DNA of 64,000 bases. It comes from Gelatoporia subvermispora B. Lineage: Eukaryota > Basidiomycota > Agaricomycetes > Polyporales > Gelatoporiaceae. The stretch is from assembly GCA_000320605.2 (NCBI GenBank), contig KB445810.1:439722-503721 (forward strand). Reading direction: 5' to 3'. Below are positions 45,647 to 64,000 of the stretch, one piece after another (the stretch's first letter is position 1; the number at the start of each line of letters is the position of its first letter). The translations under genes and the position numbers were made by a program. Under the pieces are notes generated by a model that saw only the letters and a list, made by a program, of their open reading frames with translations, did not search any database and was not told the origin of the DNA.

Positions 45647-47892
45647 TCAGGCGAAACGAACTTTCTCGCCAGGACGACCCTCAGAGACAAGAACGACAGC
45701 CTATAACACCGCATGAGCACCATGTCCAACGTCACGCTAGTCTCGAGCACAACACTCACATATTTCCCACTAATCTTCCAGCCCTCCTCTTCCTTGTCGA
45801 GCCGTTCGGAGAGCTCATCACCATCCGTGCCCAGACCCACGACGACATCACTCTTGATGGTACGCAGACTGCAGATCTTCGGAGCACCTGCGGCGGATGC
45901 CATAGGGCCGATCGCGATCTCGAATTCGGTCGAGGGAGGAGCGGCACAGTCATATGTGAGCTTGCGGTGGTTGAGGTCGCCCTTGAAGAAGACGAGATCG
46001 GAGCGAGACAGGTGCAGGAACAAATCTGGCGCCTCGCCGGGCAGGTCCCAGAAGGTGTAGCCAGTGCACCAGAATGGGTGCTGCTCGTAGACCCAAACAC
46101 CATCGTTCTCGTATTGCTACCCAACAAACGTCTTAGTCCATGCAGTGGATTACAAGAAAACGTAAACGTACCTTCCACCGTTGTGCCATGCGGCGCAAGC
46201 TCTCCTTCTCTGGCTCTGTGGCAACAGGGAAGAGGTGACCGTACATCATCGAGTTCAACAACCAATTCCAGTCTTTCTTGGTCACATCAGAGACAAACCA
46301 CGGGTAGCGCTTCCCGTGGAAGCGGATCTGCTTAGCAAGACCACTTTGGATCAGGAAGTCGGCTTGTGGATATCACTGTCAGAGATGATCAGACTTGTTA
46401 CGGGACGACAGGACACACCGTAGACACAGTCACAGTACAACTCAAAGCCAGCATTGTCGAGCACAAAGTCAATACGCCCACCCGTCTTTCCTCGAAGGTC
46501 GCGGACGATCTCCCACAGACGGCCCATATGGTTACCGAGAATGTTCTTCTCTGTGGCGGACAAGTGCTCGCCGCCGGTGGACTGAAGCGACTTGATTTGT
46601 TCCTCAGTCATATTGATCAGTAGTGATAGATCGGTCGAGTTTCCCCACAGACAAACTAGGTTCGATATAAAGTTAGGTCAGTCAGGAGGCAGTGTTACCG
46701 GCATACGTACTCTGAGTGAGTTCCAAGAACATGAGACGTTCCTCCTCGAGCTTCTGCTCATCTGAGAGTCCTTCCTTATGCTTCCAAGGGTCCGCGAAAC
46801 GCATCGAAAGCTCGAAAACGGCATCGCAGGATCGAGAGAATGTGTCGCACTTGAGATTGTAACGAATAAGATGCGTGTATGCGTGCTGGAAAGTATGGAA
46901 CTCGCCTTCTGCCTGAAGAACACATCATACGACTGCCAGTACTTGCTGACGCTGAAGCACTCCCGCAGACGACGGTACTTGTATGCCTCCGCGAAGAGCC
47001 AAGGCGCATTCATGAAGTCCTTGCCTGGAATCGACGATCAGTATCTGGGTGCCATAGAAGCTCTCGGAACGCCGGGCCGGTGGTTTAGATACCGGAATAG
47101 TAAACATATTTCCACATCTGGAATGTGGCGCAAGAGGGCGAGATTGCCTGGCGCTACGGAAAGATCTCGATGACTTACCTTGGAAATACTTTGCAATCTC
47201 CTTGTTCCAAAGAGCGACATCCGCCTCGCCGTCGTCAACGACAGGGCGCAGCTTGGCGTGCTCCTGCAGCTCTTGTTTGAGCGTGTCCATGCGCTCAATG
47301 CACTTGATGAGGTCGAGGATGCGGTCTTCTTCTGACTCTTGGTTCAAGGTGAGAATGACATCATCGATGGCCTTGCCGAGAATAGTCGGCAAACGGTGAC
47401 CCATAGTAGCGTGGGCAAACGAGTACCTGTGTTTTGAGGATATAAGCCGACAGACGTTAGGTCAAGTTCGGGTTACGTACGTGTGGTAGCCACGGAAAGC
47501 GGGCCACGGCGGGTTGTTGGGGTCAATCTATGAGAGAATGCTTTAGCATATAGCCCGTACGAGAGCAGAGTAAACGCATATAGGAGGTCAACAATATGAA
47601 GCTGAAGAGTACGGCGCCAGTATTGATAGGGGAAACGACATACCGACGACGGAGTGCGCGGCCACGGGGCTTTGATGTCCTTTTTACTGGGAAGGTGTGA
47701 TAACTTCAGCGACATGCGGCTAGGCGCGCCCTCGACCTTGGTGGACTCGGTGATGGGCGGAGCAGCGCCGTTGGGTACAATACCGCTCTCCTTGAAAGAT
47801 GACATGTCGTAGAGTTCCGCGAGGGTTTCTGTGTCTGAAGGCGGGGAGGGGGTGGGAGGGAAGTAGTCAGCCCAGTTTTCGTAGGAGGTCAT
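45647..47892 (-). CDS. DUF89/ARMT1-like damage-control phosphatase
   Basis: Nine exons: 47892-47644, 47527-47481, 47426-47179, 47024-46906, 46849-46711, 46655-46419, 46362-46172, 46116-45760 and 45700-45647 sum to 547 codons (546 aa). Family III DUF89 proteins are metal-dependent phosphatases acting on sugar phosphates and related damaged metabolites; the human member ARMT1 was also reported as a protein carboxyl-methyltransferase. Motifs: WPAFRGYHTYSFAH, APWLFAEAYKYRRL, CLWGNSTDLSLL, the metal-binding IDFVLDNAGFELYCD (Asp-Asn), HGKRYPWFVSDVTKKDWNWLL and DLVFFKGDLNHRKL. The fourth intron (46905-46850) starts GCGAGT, a GC-AG intron, which alone restores FFRQKCDTFSRSCDAVFEL. The N-terminus has a Pro-rich and Ser/Thr-rich extension. 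A TATA box lies 118 bp upstream. Confidence 0.92.
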
Positions 47893-50874
47893 GTTGAGAA
47901 TATGTGAGTAGTGTCGAGCAGGGGGGTATATGCGTACAGAAGATGTGCACAGGAGTAAGAGACTTGGAGGGCAGAGGACTGCTGTGGATGGGGACCAAGC
48001 GGACGCACCTTTATAGTCTAGAGAGAGAAGGCTGAGATGGTGGAAGTTGATGAAGGAGCGGCGGTGCGACAAACTCGAGCAGTCGTCCACTTTCGGTACG
48101 CGCGCTTCGGTGGAGGACGATTGACGTCACGCGCGCCGCCGTTATCATCGGTCCCCTTTCCACTTTCGGCCGTGCGGCCGGAGCTGTTAGCATCCCCAAA
48201 AAGGCAGTCGGCTCGGTGTGTTTCGCCTGACGATCCCGCCGCGCAACCCACACCTCTCCTGTCTTGCATCCCATGTTTTTTGTCAGACGAATTACCCCGA
48301 ATTAGGCAGATTTCCGCAAGACCCTTCAAGAGAGGTGTTCAATTGTAACACCGCCAAGGTTTGCAGCGATGTAAGCGGCTGGATGGCGAGCAGCTTCTGC
48401 ATTCGCCGCCCCTCAACGCTCGCACTGCCGAACCTGCCGCCGGTAGCAGCGCCAAGTTATCTGCCGTACAATCACTCCCCTACTTCCTGCTTGCCATCTT
48501 CAGTTTTTCAGCCAGCTTTCCGCCCTCTCCGAGTCCGCACACCCTGCGCTTCTGCTCTCCGGTCAGGCGGAGACATAGATGCACTACCAATTCCGCGTTC
48601 CACTCCGCCATGGCGGGACAACGTCGACCGCACTCTATATGTCAGACGTCCCGTCCTCCGCGGCAATTCTTCTCTGTGCCCGATGCCGAGTCGCCTGACA
48701 TGCAGCGCGGGCACATTGAATGTGTGTAGTGGGGTCATCCCATGGCACCACAACACGGCGCGCGTGAAACCAGTGAACCACTCGACAACTCACTTTACCA
48801 CTCCACCTCTCTTCAGCTTCGCTCTGCACCGCACGCCGTTCGACTTCGCTTGCGACGATGATGCAAGCATCCCACTGCACATAGAGAGCCACCGCGCAAC
48901 GTGGCAGCCCACACTCACTATCACCCATGTTCCACTTGTACGTACGTGAGCGGCTCCCCGCAGCTGGCTATCTTCCGCAATGCAATGCATCTGTGCCCCA
49001 TTCGATGACCATGAACTACCAGGAGCTCCGTTGTATACTGGTCTGCGCGGAATATGCGATAAGAACGATTGACCCACACTGTAGACAGCGGAAGTGAGGC
49101 GTGTGTACAATCAAACGCGATTAGAGCCAAGCGTGCTATTCGCGGCCCAATCCAACGCCTGGCTCGTGACACCTCGTGGCACCCCGTGTGCACTGAACGC
49201 TGTCCTAATCACAGGTCATGTAGCAGAAGGGGCCCTCATGAACCACACCTTCGGTCTCCATACGCGCTAGCTCCGGGGTGGGTGCGGACACGAGACTCGC
49301 ACGCATTGCCATAACAGCCCGACACGAACATGTATCGCAGTGCACATCCAAATAAGGTCATGTCGGGTGACGATTTGGTGAAGATGGTCGGAGTGGAAGA
49401 GAATTGGACATCAACATCTCTTCGGCCGACATTTCTGGGGTGCTGGCTAACAGGATCAGATGGAGATTGGGAATACTGGAAGGCACGAGACACGGGGCGC
49501 ACAGAACGGGCGTAGAATGGATTCAGTTGAGGTGACACCATCAAAACAAGCTGCACTCTGCCCACTTGAGCACGCTGCTGTCGGAAGATGTACCTGTTGT
49601 ACGTCGTAGAGAGTGCCTCGAGTGATCGGTTCGCCAGTGCACTGAAATGCCATAGGTAATGGGAGGTCATGAGTTATAGTCTAATTGGCAGCCACTTGCC
49701 TCTCACTGCGAAGTGAACGGATCGACAGGCATCCAGGAAGCTAGTATATTGCTTTCAACTACGCTACCGAGCCTAGATTTCGGCTGGTGAGTACGTACCT
49801 CGTATGCAACAGTCGCGATCGCCGTCGATGAAGATGGCAGTGCAACGGAGCGCTCGAGTACGGACTCAAGCGGGATGAGGCACGTGGACGTGAAGGACAA
49901 ATAGATGAAAATAACGCGTCCTCTGAACGCGTCCTTTGCTTGACGAATGTCTCTAATGACGCGTCAAGTATATCTAGCATTGTTCCGATCCAGTTCAGTC
50001 CATACACCAGTAAGCGGACGTGTGTTTCCCCCATATCTAGTGAGAATATGTCGGTAATCAGATAATTCGTACGGAAGACTTATTTGGGTGATCGTCCTCC
50101 GTTATCATGACACACACCGCTTCCGAAACTGCTTGTACATTTCCGGTATGTCATTATCCCAGCTGTGTCGGACTACGCTGAAACTAACACCACCTGAAGA
50201 AGCCGCTCCACACGATCTTCAAAAAGTCGCAGCAAGGCGGGTGATATTCAGGTACAATGCACGCACGGTTGATGATGAGGCGGGCCGTCTTCGGGAGGTT
50301 CCTGGCCTCTGGGATGACCGTCGCATTCTGGATGCAGCCTCGCATTCTCTCATTCAGGAAGGCTAAACAAGCAAGCTAGTCTGACAAGGAAGCTCGGAAG
50401 ATTCTCGTACTGGTCCTTCTGGAAGTGAATCCGACTATGACACATGTAGCTAGTTTTGGATAAAGTATTGTCATCCTCAGCTCGGTGATCACTGTCGAGT
50501 GCCCATACATGCACCCATTGCTAGACTACAGGTTCCGGAAGTCATGTTCAGATGACATACTCTCATCGAAGGTCACGGAATACCGCGGTAGCACATTCTG
50601 TCAGCTGCCACGCATGTCAATTGCAGTGCTATCTTGCACAAGCCGCAGCTTCTCCCTGGGGAATCACGTATCAGCATTACCAATGCACCAACCTTCACGG
50701 AGAATCCAGCTAGGCACGAGTGGTCATGAGTACGCACACAGGATTGAACACGTAAAGTGCACATCGTATTCCCACTTCCTCTATACCTTAACACCGGAGA
50801 ACCCAATACAATATATAAGAGTCCATGATATCTCAACACCGCCGACCAATCAAATCCTTTCAGAAGCGATGTCC
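47893..50874. other. 3-kb gene-poor region
   Basis: Several long frames in the GC-rich part (for example 48218-48949 plus) show no domain, codon pattern or splice structure. On the minus strand near 49703-49900 and 49236-49670 there are frames with plausible splice sites but no family I recognise. At most a decayed or lineage-specific gene. Confidence 0.35.
48010..48015 (-). promoter_or_regulatory. TATA box of the DUF89 gene
   Basis: TATAAA on the minus strand about 118 bp before the start codon. Confidence 0.4.
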
Positions 50875-54890
<4,016 letters not shown>

Positions 54891-55720
54891 ATGGCCGAAC
54901 CCGCGAATGCGCCAGTCCAACCAGGCAGCAAGCGATGGTCTTACTTTCACTCGGCCCTTCAGCTTGCCATACAGCGCGCATCGCATAAGTGGACGTGAGT
55001 GCCATATCTTATCGACGCTCTTCCTTGCGCTGAAGAAACCAGGTACGAAGACTTCGAGGAATGCTTCGCACTCTGGTGCGAGGAGCAGCCAGAGACGGCG
55101 TCGAGGGTGTTCACGACAATATCCCGGCACATGGATCAGTCTATGACGGTACGTATGCATTGTATCACTTTGTTTCTCTTGTTGAAGTTATGGCCATACA
55201 GCAACAATGTGAAGAACTATTCAAACAGTTTGACGTCAGGAAGAATCTGGACAACCTGCATGCGGTTGTGACAGACGCTCGCGCACGAAAACAGGCTGGT
55301 TATACCGGAAAGGATGTATGGAGAGACGACTTGCACCCGAAAGCTGCAGTAAGAGCGAGGACGATCCCTCTGCTGGAAAAGGAGCGAGATCGTCTGCTCG
55401 CCGAGCTTCAGCAGGTCGGTCCCTCCGGTCACAATAACCATAGATTCGACATCACCAACAGTTTATACAGTTGGACAAGGAGAACTTGGAACTACAGAAC
55501 ACGATGCAGAAGAACGTGCAGGCGCGTGAGGAAGTAGAGGGCCAGGTATCGCAGCTACTCGATCTGCTCGAAGAGGTGAGGCCCCCTTTCCCGTCTCGAT
55601 TTTCTGTCAACCTCATGCTCTGCAAAGGCCTACACCAAGTGGACGGACATGCCAATGGAAGATATCCAGACATGGTCATTAGGGACAGCTGAGTCCCTGA
55701 ACAGCAGCAGACCTCTATAA
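54891..55720 (+). CDS. NNF1: kinetochore MIND/Mis12 complex subunit Nnf1 (PMF1)
   Basis: Nuclear coiled-coil subunit linking centromere and outer kinetochore. Five exons: 54891-54994, 55043-55148, 55202-55414, 55471-55575 and 55628-55720 sum to 207 codons (206 aa). Family features: RWSYFHSALQLAIQRASHKW, YEDFEECFALWCEEQP, FKQFDVRKNLDNLHAVVTDA, KDVWRDDLHPKAAVRARTIP, a long coiled coil (LLEKERDRLLAELQQ through LLDLLEE) and the C-terminal MEDIQTWSLGTAES. The start has a good context (ACCATGG). It is on the opposite strand between two duplicated peroxidase genes, with no expected functional link to them. Confidence 0.88.
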
Positions 55721-56489
55721 TTCCTGAAGCTCATCGAATTCGGCCGACCATGTATTCCGTTAGTGTATCAATATGGAATGTAATACCAACCAGAAGGCGA
55801 CCACCGTCGCGCAATAATTTTACCACTTCCGTCCGATGCTCTCGATGATCAGAAGAATTGTGTCCATGCAGGCAGTATACCAGAAATTGTTGGTGATGAT
55901 TCCAGCGTAGCATTCTCGCCGCTAACTGATCATCACACCAGAAAACGATGTAATCAGGTTTCAGGCCATTCCAAGTTCTTATTCACAACCACATTGTAAT
56001 CCTGATTGACATTGATCAGGGCTCACAAATGTCACCAACCTCCGTGCCTATTCAAGAGAGTTCAGACCTCCTCGAGACGTCCGGAGTGGTGATGTCACCC
56101 GGCTTCCCGCGAGTCGCTGTTGTGAGAAGGACTGGCCTGGAAATTGTGTTACAAATGGTGGAGGCAGCGTCTCGTGCTGCATGCAGACATTCATTTCCTG
56201 CCTTTGATTAGATCAGGAAAGTCACCTACCGACCATGCCTAACCGCGTTGGAATTTTGATGAGTTTCATCCGAACCAAAATGCTCCCGTCAGGACATCCG
56301 ACATAGACCATTGCATTGCACATCGATTTGAGTGGCGAATTATATGTGTACGTTGAAACTCGCAGACATCGCATTGAATCGTAGCTACTAGTACATCGCA
56401 GCCAGACAAATACCTCATTCCGAGACATCGACGACCAAGCTTAGAAAACCGCATAAATGAAACCGTCATCACCACCGGATCTGAACTAT
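55721..56489. other. intergenic, NNF1 / second peroxidase, convergent
   Basis: 3' flanks of both genes. AT-richer than the surroundings; no gene seen. Confidence 0.5.
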
Positions 56490-60439
<3,950 letters not shown>

Positions 60440-63400
60440 TAGGTCTGCCGTAGGAGCCGACCGGACCGAGGCCGAAGAAGATAGAGCCGATGTGTTTGGA
60501 TTTGAAGGAAATGGACCAATTGGTCTTTCCCCTGCTTCCCCTGGACTCTCCTATGAGGATCCACCTGCCCCACGTAATATGTACGTTTCTTTTCACAGAA
60601 TCAGATCAATGTTAGCATACTGACGGCTTTTGGTGCAAGCAGTACCCCCCCACTACTCCTCAGCGCCTTCGTATTGCTGCTCAGCATACAGAAAGAGAGC
60701 GACGAGCTCTTGAAAGCCCTCATCGCCGCCGTGTTCCTGCTGCTATGCCACCTCCACCTATTCCATTTGCCCTATCGCCCCAACGGCTCGCTGCTGCCAC
60801 TATTGGTATGTTCCATATTCATCTCATATTCCAGATATAAATTTGACCATATCTTCTTTAGCTCCTCCATTACAACCTGTCGCTGGCCCGTCTAACTCTG
60901 TTGAGTTGAATGGACACATTTTTCGCCATTTACCTGCCCATCTCGCTCAGGCTGTGGCTGCATTGCCTACATTAATGCAACCACTTGTATCACCCATACC
61001 ATACAGCATGCCAGATCCATCGCTCCACTATTCTCACCTATAAACACTGCTCAGCCCGCTCCCACTCCCGCTCAGCCCACTCCCGCTCAGCCCGTACCTG
61101 CTGCTGCTCAGCCCGCATTTGCTCCCGCTTCCACTCAGCCCGCATCTGCTCCCGCTCCTGCTCAGCCCACACCTGCTGCCGCTCAGCCCGTGCCTGCTGC
61201 TGCTCAGCCCGCACCCGCTCCTGCTCAGCCCGCTGCTGCTGCTGCTGCACCTCTTAATACTGTGCTGCCGCGAGCGAGACGTCCATTTGCCTGGAGACAT
61301 GTACGATCACATGATCTTGGCCGTATGAATATACGATGCAGGCACTGTGGAGCATGGCATTGGGTTGATGAGCGGCTAAGCAAGTCTTCAAAGCGTAACC
61401 CACAGTTTGGACAGTGCTGCTTGAGCGGGAAGGTGCTATTAGATCCATTTGAGCCATGGCCTGCAGAGCTTTCCACCCTGTATTCTAATAATGCGGAGTT
61501 TCGGAAGAACATCCGCATGTATAATGCTGCGTTTGCTATGGCTCTATGGGTGTAAAAGTGGACAATACTCTGAATAATGGTGGTGGGCCCCCATTGTACA
61601 AGATTCAAGGTGCTCTCTATCATAAGATGGGATCCCTTCTTCCACCTCATCCTGATCAACCATTACGCTATGCGCAGCTCTACTTCACGGATTCTGTTAC
61701 TGCACTTCAGCATCGAATGCAAAACAATATATCCGCAAACAATGGAGCCGGCTTAGACCATAACACCATGGTTATCCTTCAGGACATGCTGCATAATCAT
61801 AATCCCTTTGTCCAGCAATTCAAACTGGCCCATACTATTATGCGAGCGAATCAGTGCAATAATCTGTCTGTTCGCTTTTTTGTGGATCCTAATACGGACC
61901 GGCGGCGCTATAATTTACCTACTGCCACTGAAGTTGCTGCAATCATTCCTGGCGATGGATCAGAGCCTACACATCATCGTGATATTGTTTGTCATCTTCA
62001 CGATGGTGGCCTTCAAACAATCTCTGATTTGCACCCACTCTATCAACCGCTGCTATATGTGTTGCTCTTTCCATCTGGACAGCAGGGTTGGCACCCAAAG
62101 ATCCCATTGTGTTTGGATCATGCATCGGCAGATGGCATTGCCCCTGATGATGACATTGATCACGACCATCCTGCGCCTGATGTTGATAATTCATCTGATG
62201 AGCATTCACGTAAACGCACATTTGTCACACTTCGTGAATATGCGGCATACCATCTGCATACAAGAGAGAATAGGAATGGTCAAGCTCTACATCCCCGCAG
62301 TGAACCAGTTAATTTGCATCGTGGTGGCACTCTATTTCAGCAATTCTGTGTTGACAACTGGGCCACAACTGATCAACAACGACTAGGATGGTTAGGCCGT
62401 AATCAAAGCAAGCTGCGCACAGATCTATATCGTGGCTTGGCAGATGCGGTGGCGCATGATACAAATCTGGCTACAATTGGCACGTGGACAATTCTCCCTT
62501 TGTCATATATTGCTAGAATGCGATGCATGCGAGGATGGTATCAGGACTCGATGGCAATTGTACGGGAGATTGGGCACCCAGACATCTTTCTTACTATGAC
62601 CTGTAATCCAAAGTGGAAGGAGATTGAGGATGAGCTTTTGCCTGGACAAACAGCTGCGGATCGGCCGGACTTGGTGGCACGTGTCTTCAAGATGAAGGCT
62701 AATGCATTGATCGATGATCTGTTCCAAAAGCACATCTTTGGGCGAACAGTTGCGCGCATCTATACTATTGAATACCAAAAGCGAGGCCTTCCATATATGC
62801 ATCTCATCATCTTTCTGCACCATGATGACAAGTTATCAATACCGGAGCGTGTTGATCAGGTTATCTCAGCTGAGATTCCTGACCCAGTAACTGATCCTGC
62901 TTTGCATGAGAAAGTGCTGAAATACATGATTCACACTCCTTGCGGTGCTGAAAATCCTACTGCTCCCTGTATGGACAAGGGAAAGTGCACCAAGAACTTT
63001 CCCAAGCCCTTTCGCGAAGCAACTGTGATGTCAGAAGATGCATACACATCTTATATGCGGCGTGATACTGGCCAGGAGTTCACAATCAATGCCCGAGGTC
63101 GAGAGGTCAAGGTCAATAATAGCCATGTGGTCCCTTACTCTCCTTATCTCCTCATGCGGTACGACTGTCACATCAATGTGGAATGCGTCTATTCAATCAA
63201 GTCCATCAAGTATATGCATAAATATATATACAAGGGCCACGACCGCATCTCCATGGGTGTTGGAACAAAGATAGATGAGATCCAGCTTCACTTGGACGCA
63301 CGTTATGTCTCTGCATGCGAGTCTGTATGGCGACTGCTCAAGTTTCGCATGCATGATGAGTTTCCAACAGTTCAGCGGTTGCAAGTGCATCTATCAAATG

Positions 63401-64000
63401 AGCACTCTGTCATGTTCCATGAATCAGACAATCCTGTGGAAGCTCTGGCACGAGGCGAAAAGGGGACCACATTGACCGCATTTTTTGATGCCAATTGCAC
63501 TATTCCTGCAGCACGTGCATTGCTATATCAAGATATGCCCAGCCTATTCACCTTCAATAAAACAACACGGAAGTGAAAGTTACGTGCAAATGCACACAAG
63601 ACAGGGGCAATTGGTCGCATCTACTTTGTGCATCCAGCAAGTGGGGAACGCTACTATTTGTGTTTGCTTCTGACTGTTGTACGAGGTCCTACAAGCTTCA
63701 AAGCTGTGCGTACTGTGGGCGGGGTAGTCTTTCCAACATTCAAGCAGGCATGCTTTGCACGCGGCCTTTTGCAAGATGATGGCGAGTGGAAGCAATGTCT
63801 CAGTGAGGCAGCACTGATGGCATCTGGCTTTTAACTGCGGGCCCTCTTTACAAGTATACTCAGAGACTGCAATCCTGTTGAACCATTGGTCCTTTGGGTT
63901 ACCTTTCGCGATCACATATGCAATGATCTTCACCACCGTCTGCAGAGTATGGGTTTTGCAGAACCAACAGAAGCTGGATCTATGACTATGGTCTATTTCT
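60440..64000 (+). mobile_element. Helitron (rolling-circle transposon), right end outside
   Basis: The coding content is the Rep part of an autonomous fungal Helitron; the helicase part would lie beyond 64000. I did not identify the 5' TC terminus, and the 3' CTRR hairpin end is outside. AT-rich and with different codon use from the neighbouring host genes, as expected for an insertion. Confidence 0.85.
60440..64000 (+). pseudogene. Helitron Rep/helicase gene, broken
   Basis: Upstream exons (VGADRTEAEEDRADVFGFEG; 60630-60810 with RLRIAAQHTERERRALESPH) lead to a Gln/Pro/Ala-rich stretch and a Cys segment (RCRHCGAWHWVDERL, FGQCCLSGKVLL). The long frame 61546-63576 holds the Helitron-like N domain and the Rep domain: GTWTILPLSYIARMRCMRGW, PDIFLTMTCNPKWKEI, YQKRGLPYMHLIIFL, CMDKGKCTKNFPKPF, YDCHINVECVYSIKSIKYMH and KYIYKGHDR. 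Breaks: a one-base frame loss near 61541-61547 (AFAMA to MGVKVDN); TGA at 63574-63576 inside TTRK-KLRA, where relatives usually have Trp; TAA at 63832-63834 after LMASGF, where a Gln is expected. The HUH motif reads Y-M-H instead of H-x-H. The frame then continues open to the window end (LRALFTSILRDCNP...). Confidence 0.85.
61056..61255 (+). repeat. Ala-Gln-Pro low-complexity coding repeat
   Basis: Imperfect gctcagcccgctcc-type units encoding AQPAPxP runs in the Helitron protein's linker. A frame change relative to the upstream exon lies at its left edge (about 61020-61050). Confidence 0.7.

Noticed and set aside
48218..48949. 243-codon open frame on the plus strand
   Set aside because: Low-complexity Pro/Ser/Arg composition, no domain, no signal peptide, no splice logic; a chance frame in GC-rich DNA is likelier.
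50088..50366. 92-codon plus-strand frame
   Set aside because: No recognisable family and no supporting context.

Overview
The window comes from a filamentous basidiomycete, most likely a white-rot member of the Agaricomycetes (Polyporales-like). The reasons are many 48-65 nt introns with GT...AG borders, two class II ligninolytic peroxidase genes, an agaricomycete-style cluster of Ser/Thr-rich single-pass membrane proteins, and a Helitron. All coding calls are conceptual: I joined exons by hand from splice sites, reading frame and family conservation, and in most genes the summed exon lengths close exactly in frame.

Layout. 1-3.7 kb: an NBR1-like autophagy receptor with five ZZ fingers, cut by the left edge. 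4.9-13.7 kb: five tandem minus-strand paralogues (A-E) of a signal peptide / ectodomain / Ser-Thr stalk / TM / cytoplasmic tail protein. B has lost its tail and D is a pseudogene. 14.2-14.6 kb: a 71-aa hydrophobic protein whose ATG is an exon by itself. 15.2-23.3 kb: housekeeping genes GOS1 (Golgi SNARE), a TatD/Scn1-type hydrolase, TRM5 (tRNA m1G37 methyltransferase) and a mitochondrial aspartate/glutamate carrier with EF-hands and several microexons. 23.9-29.3 kb: a secreted Thr-Val-Thr repeat protein, a TXNDC17-like thioredoxin and an amidase. 30.8-39 kb: a GNAT protein, a MOCS1-type molybdenum-cofactor gene (MoaA plus MoaC), a membrane-anchored glycosyltransferase-like protein and a NIPSNAP protein. 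40-47.9 kb: a forkhead factor, UTP13 and a DUF89/ARMT1 protein. 50.9-58.3 kb: two class II peroxidases with the kinetochore gene NNF1 between them on the other strand. 60.4-64 kb: a decayed Helitron running off the right edge.

Functional links are limited, as expected for a eukaryotic chromosome. The clear local units are the A-E cluster (tandem duplication, shared promoter elements, a shared tail with PPxY motifs) and the peroxidase pair (one complete versatile-peroxidase active site, one with an altered Mn2+ site). The best candidates for undescribed biology are the A-E family, the intron-retention switch in MOCS1, the consecutive 5-nt microexons in the carrier, and the altered Mn site of the first peroxidase.
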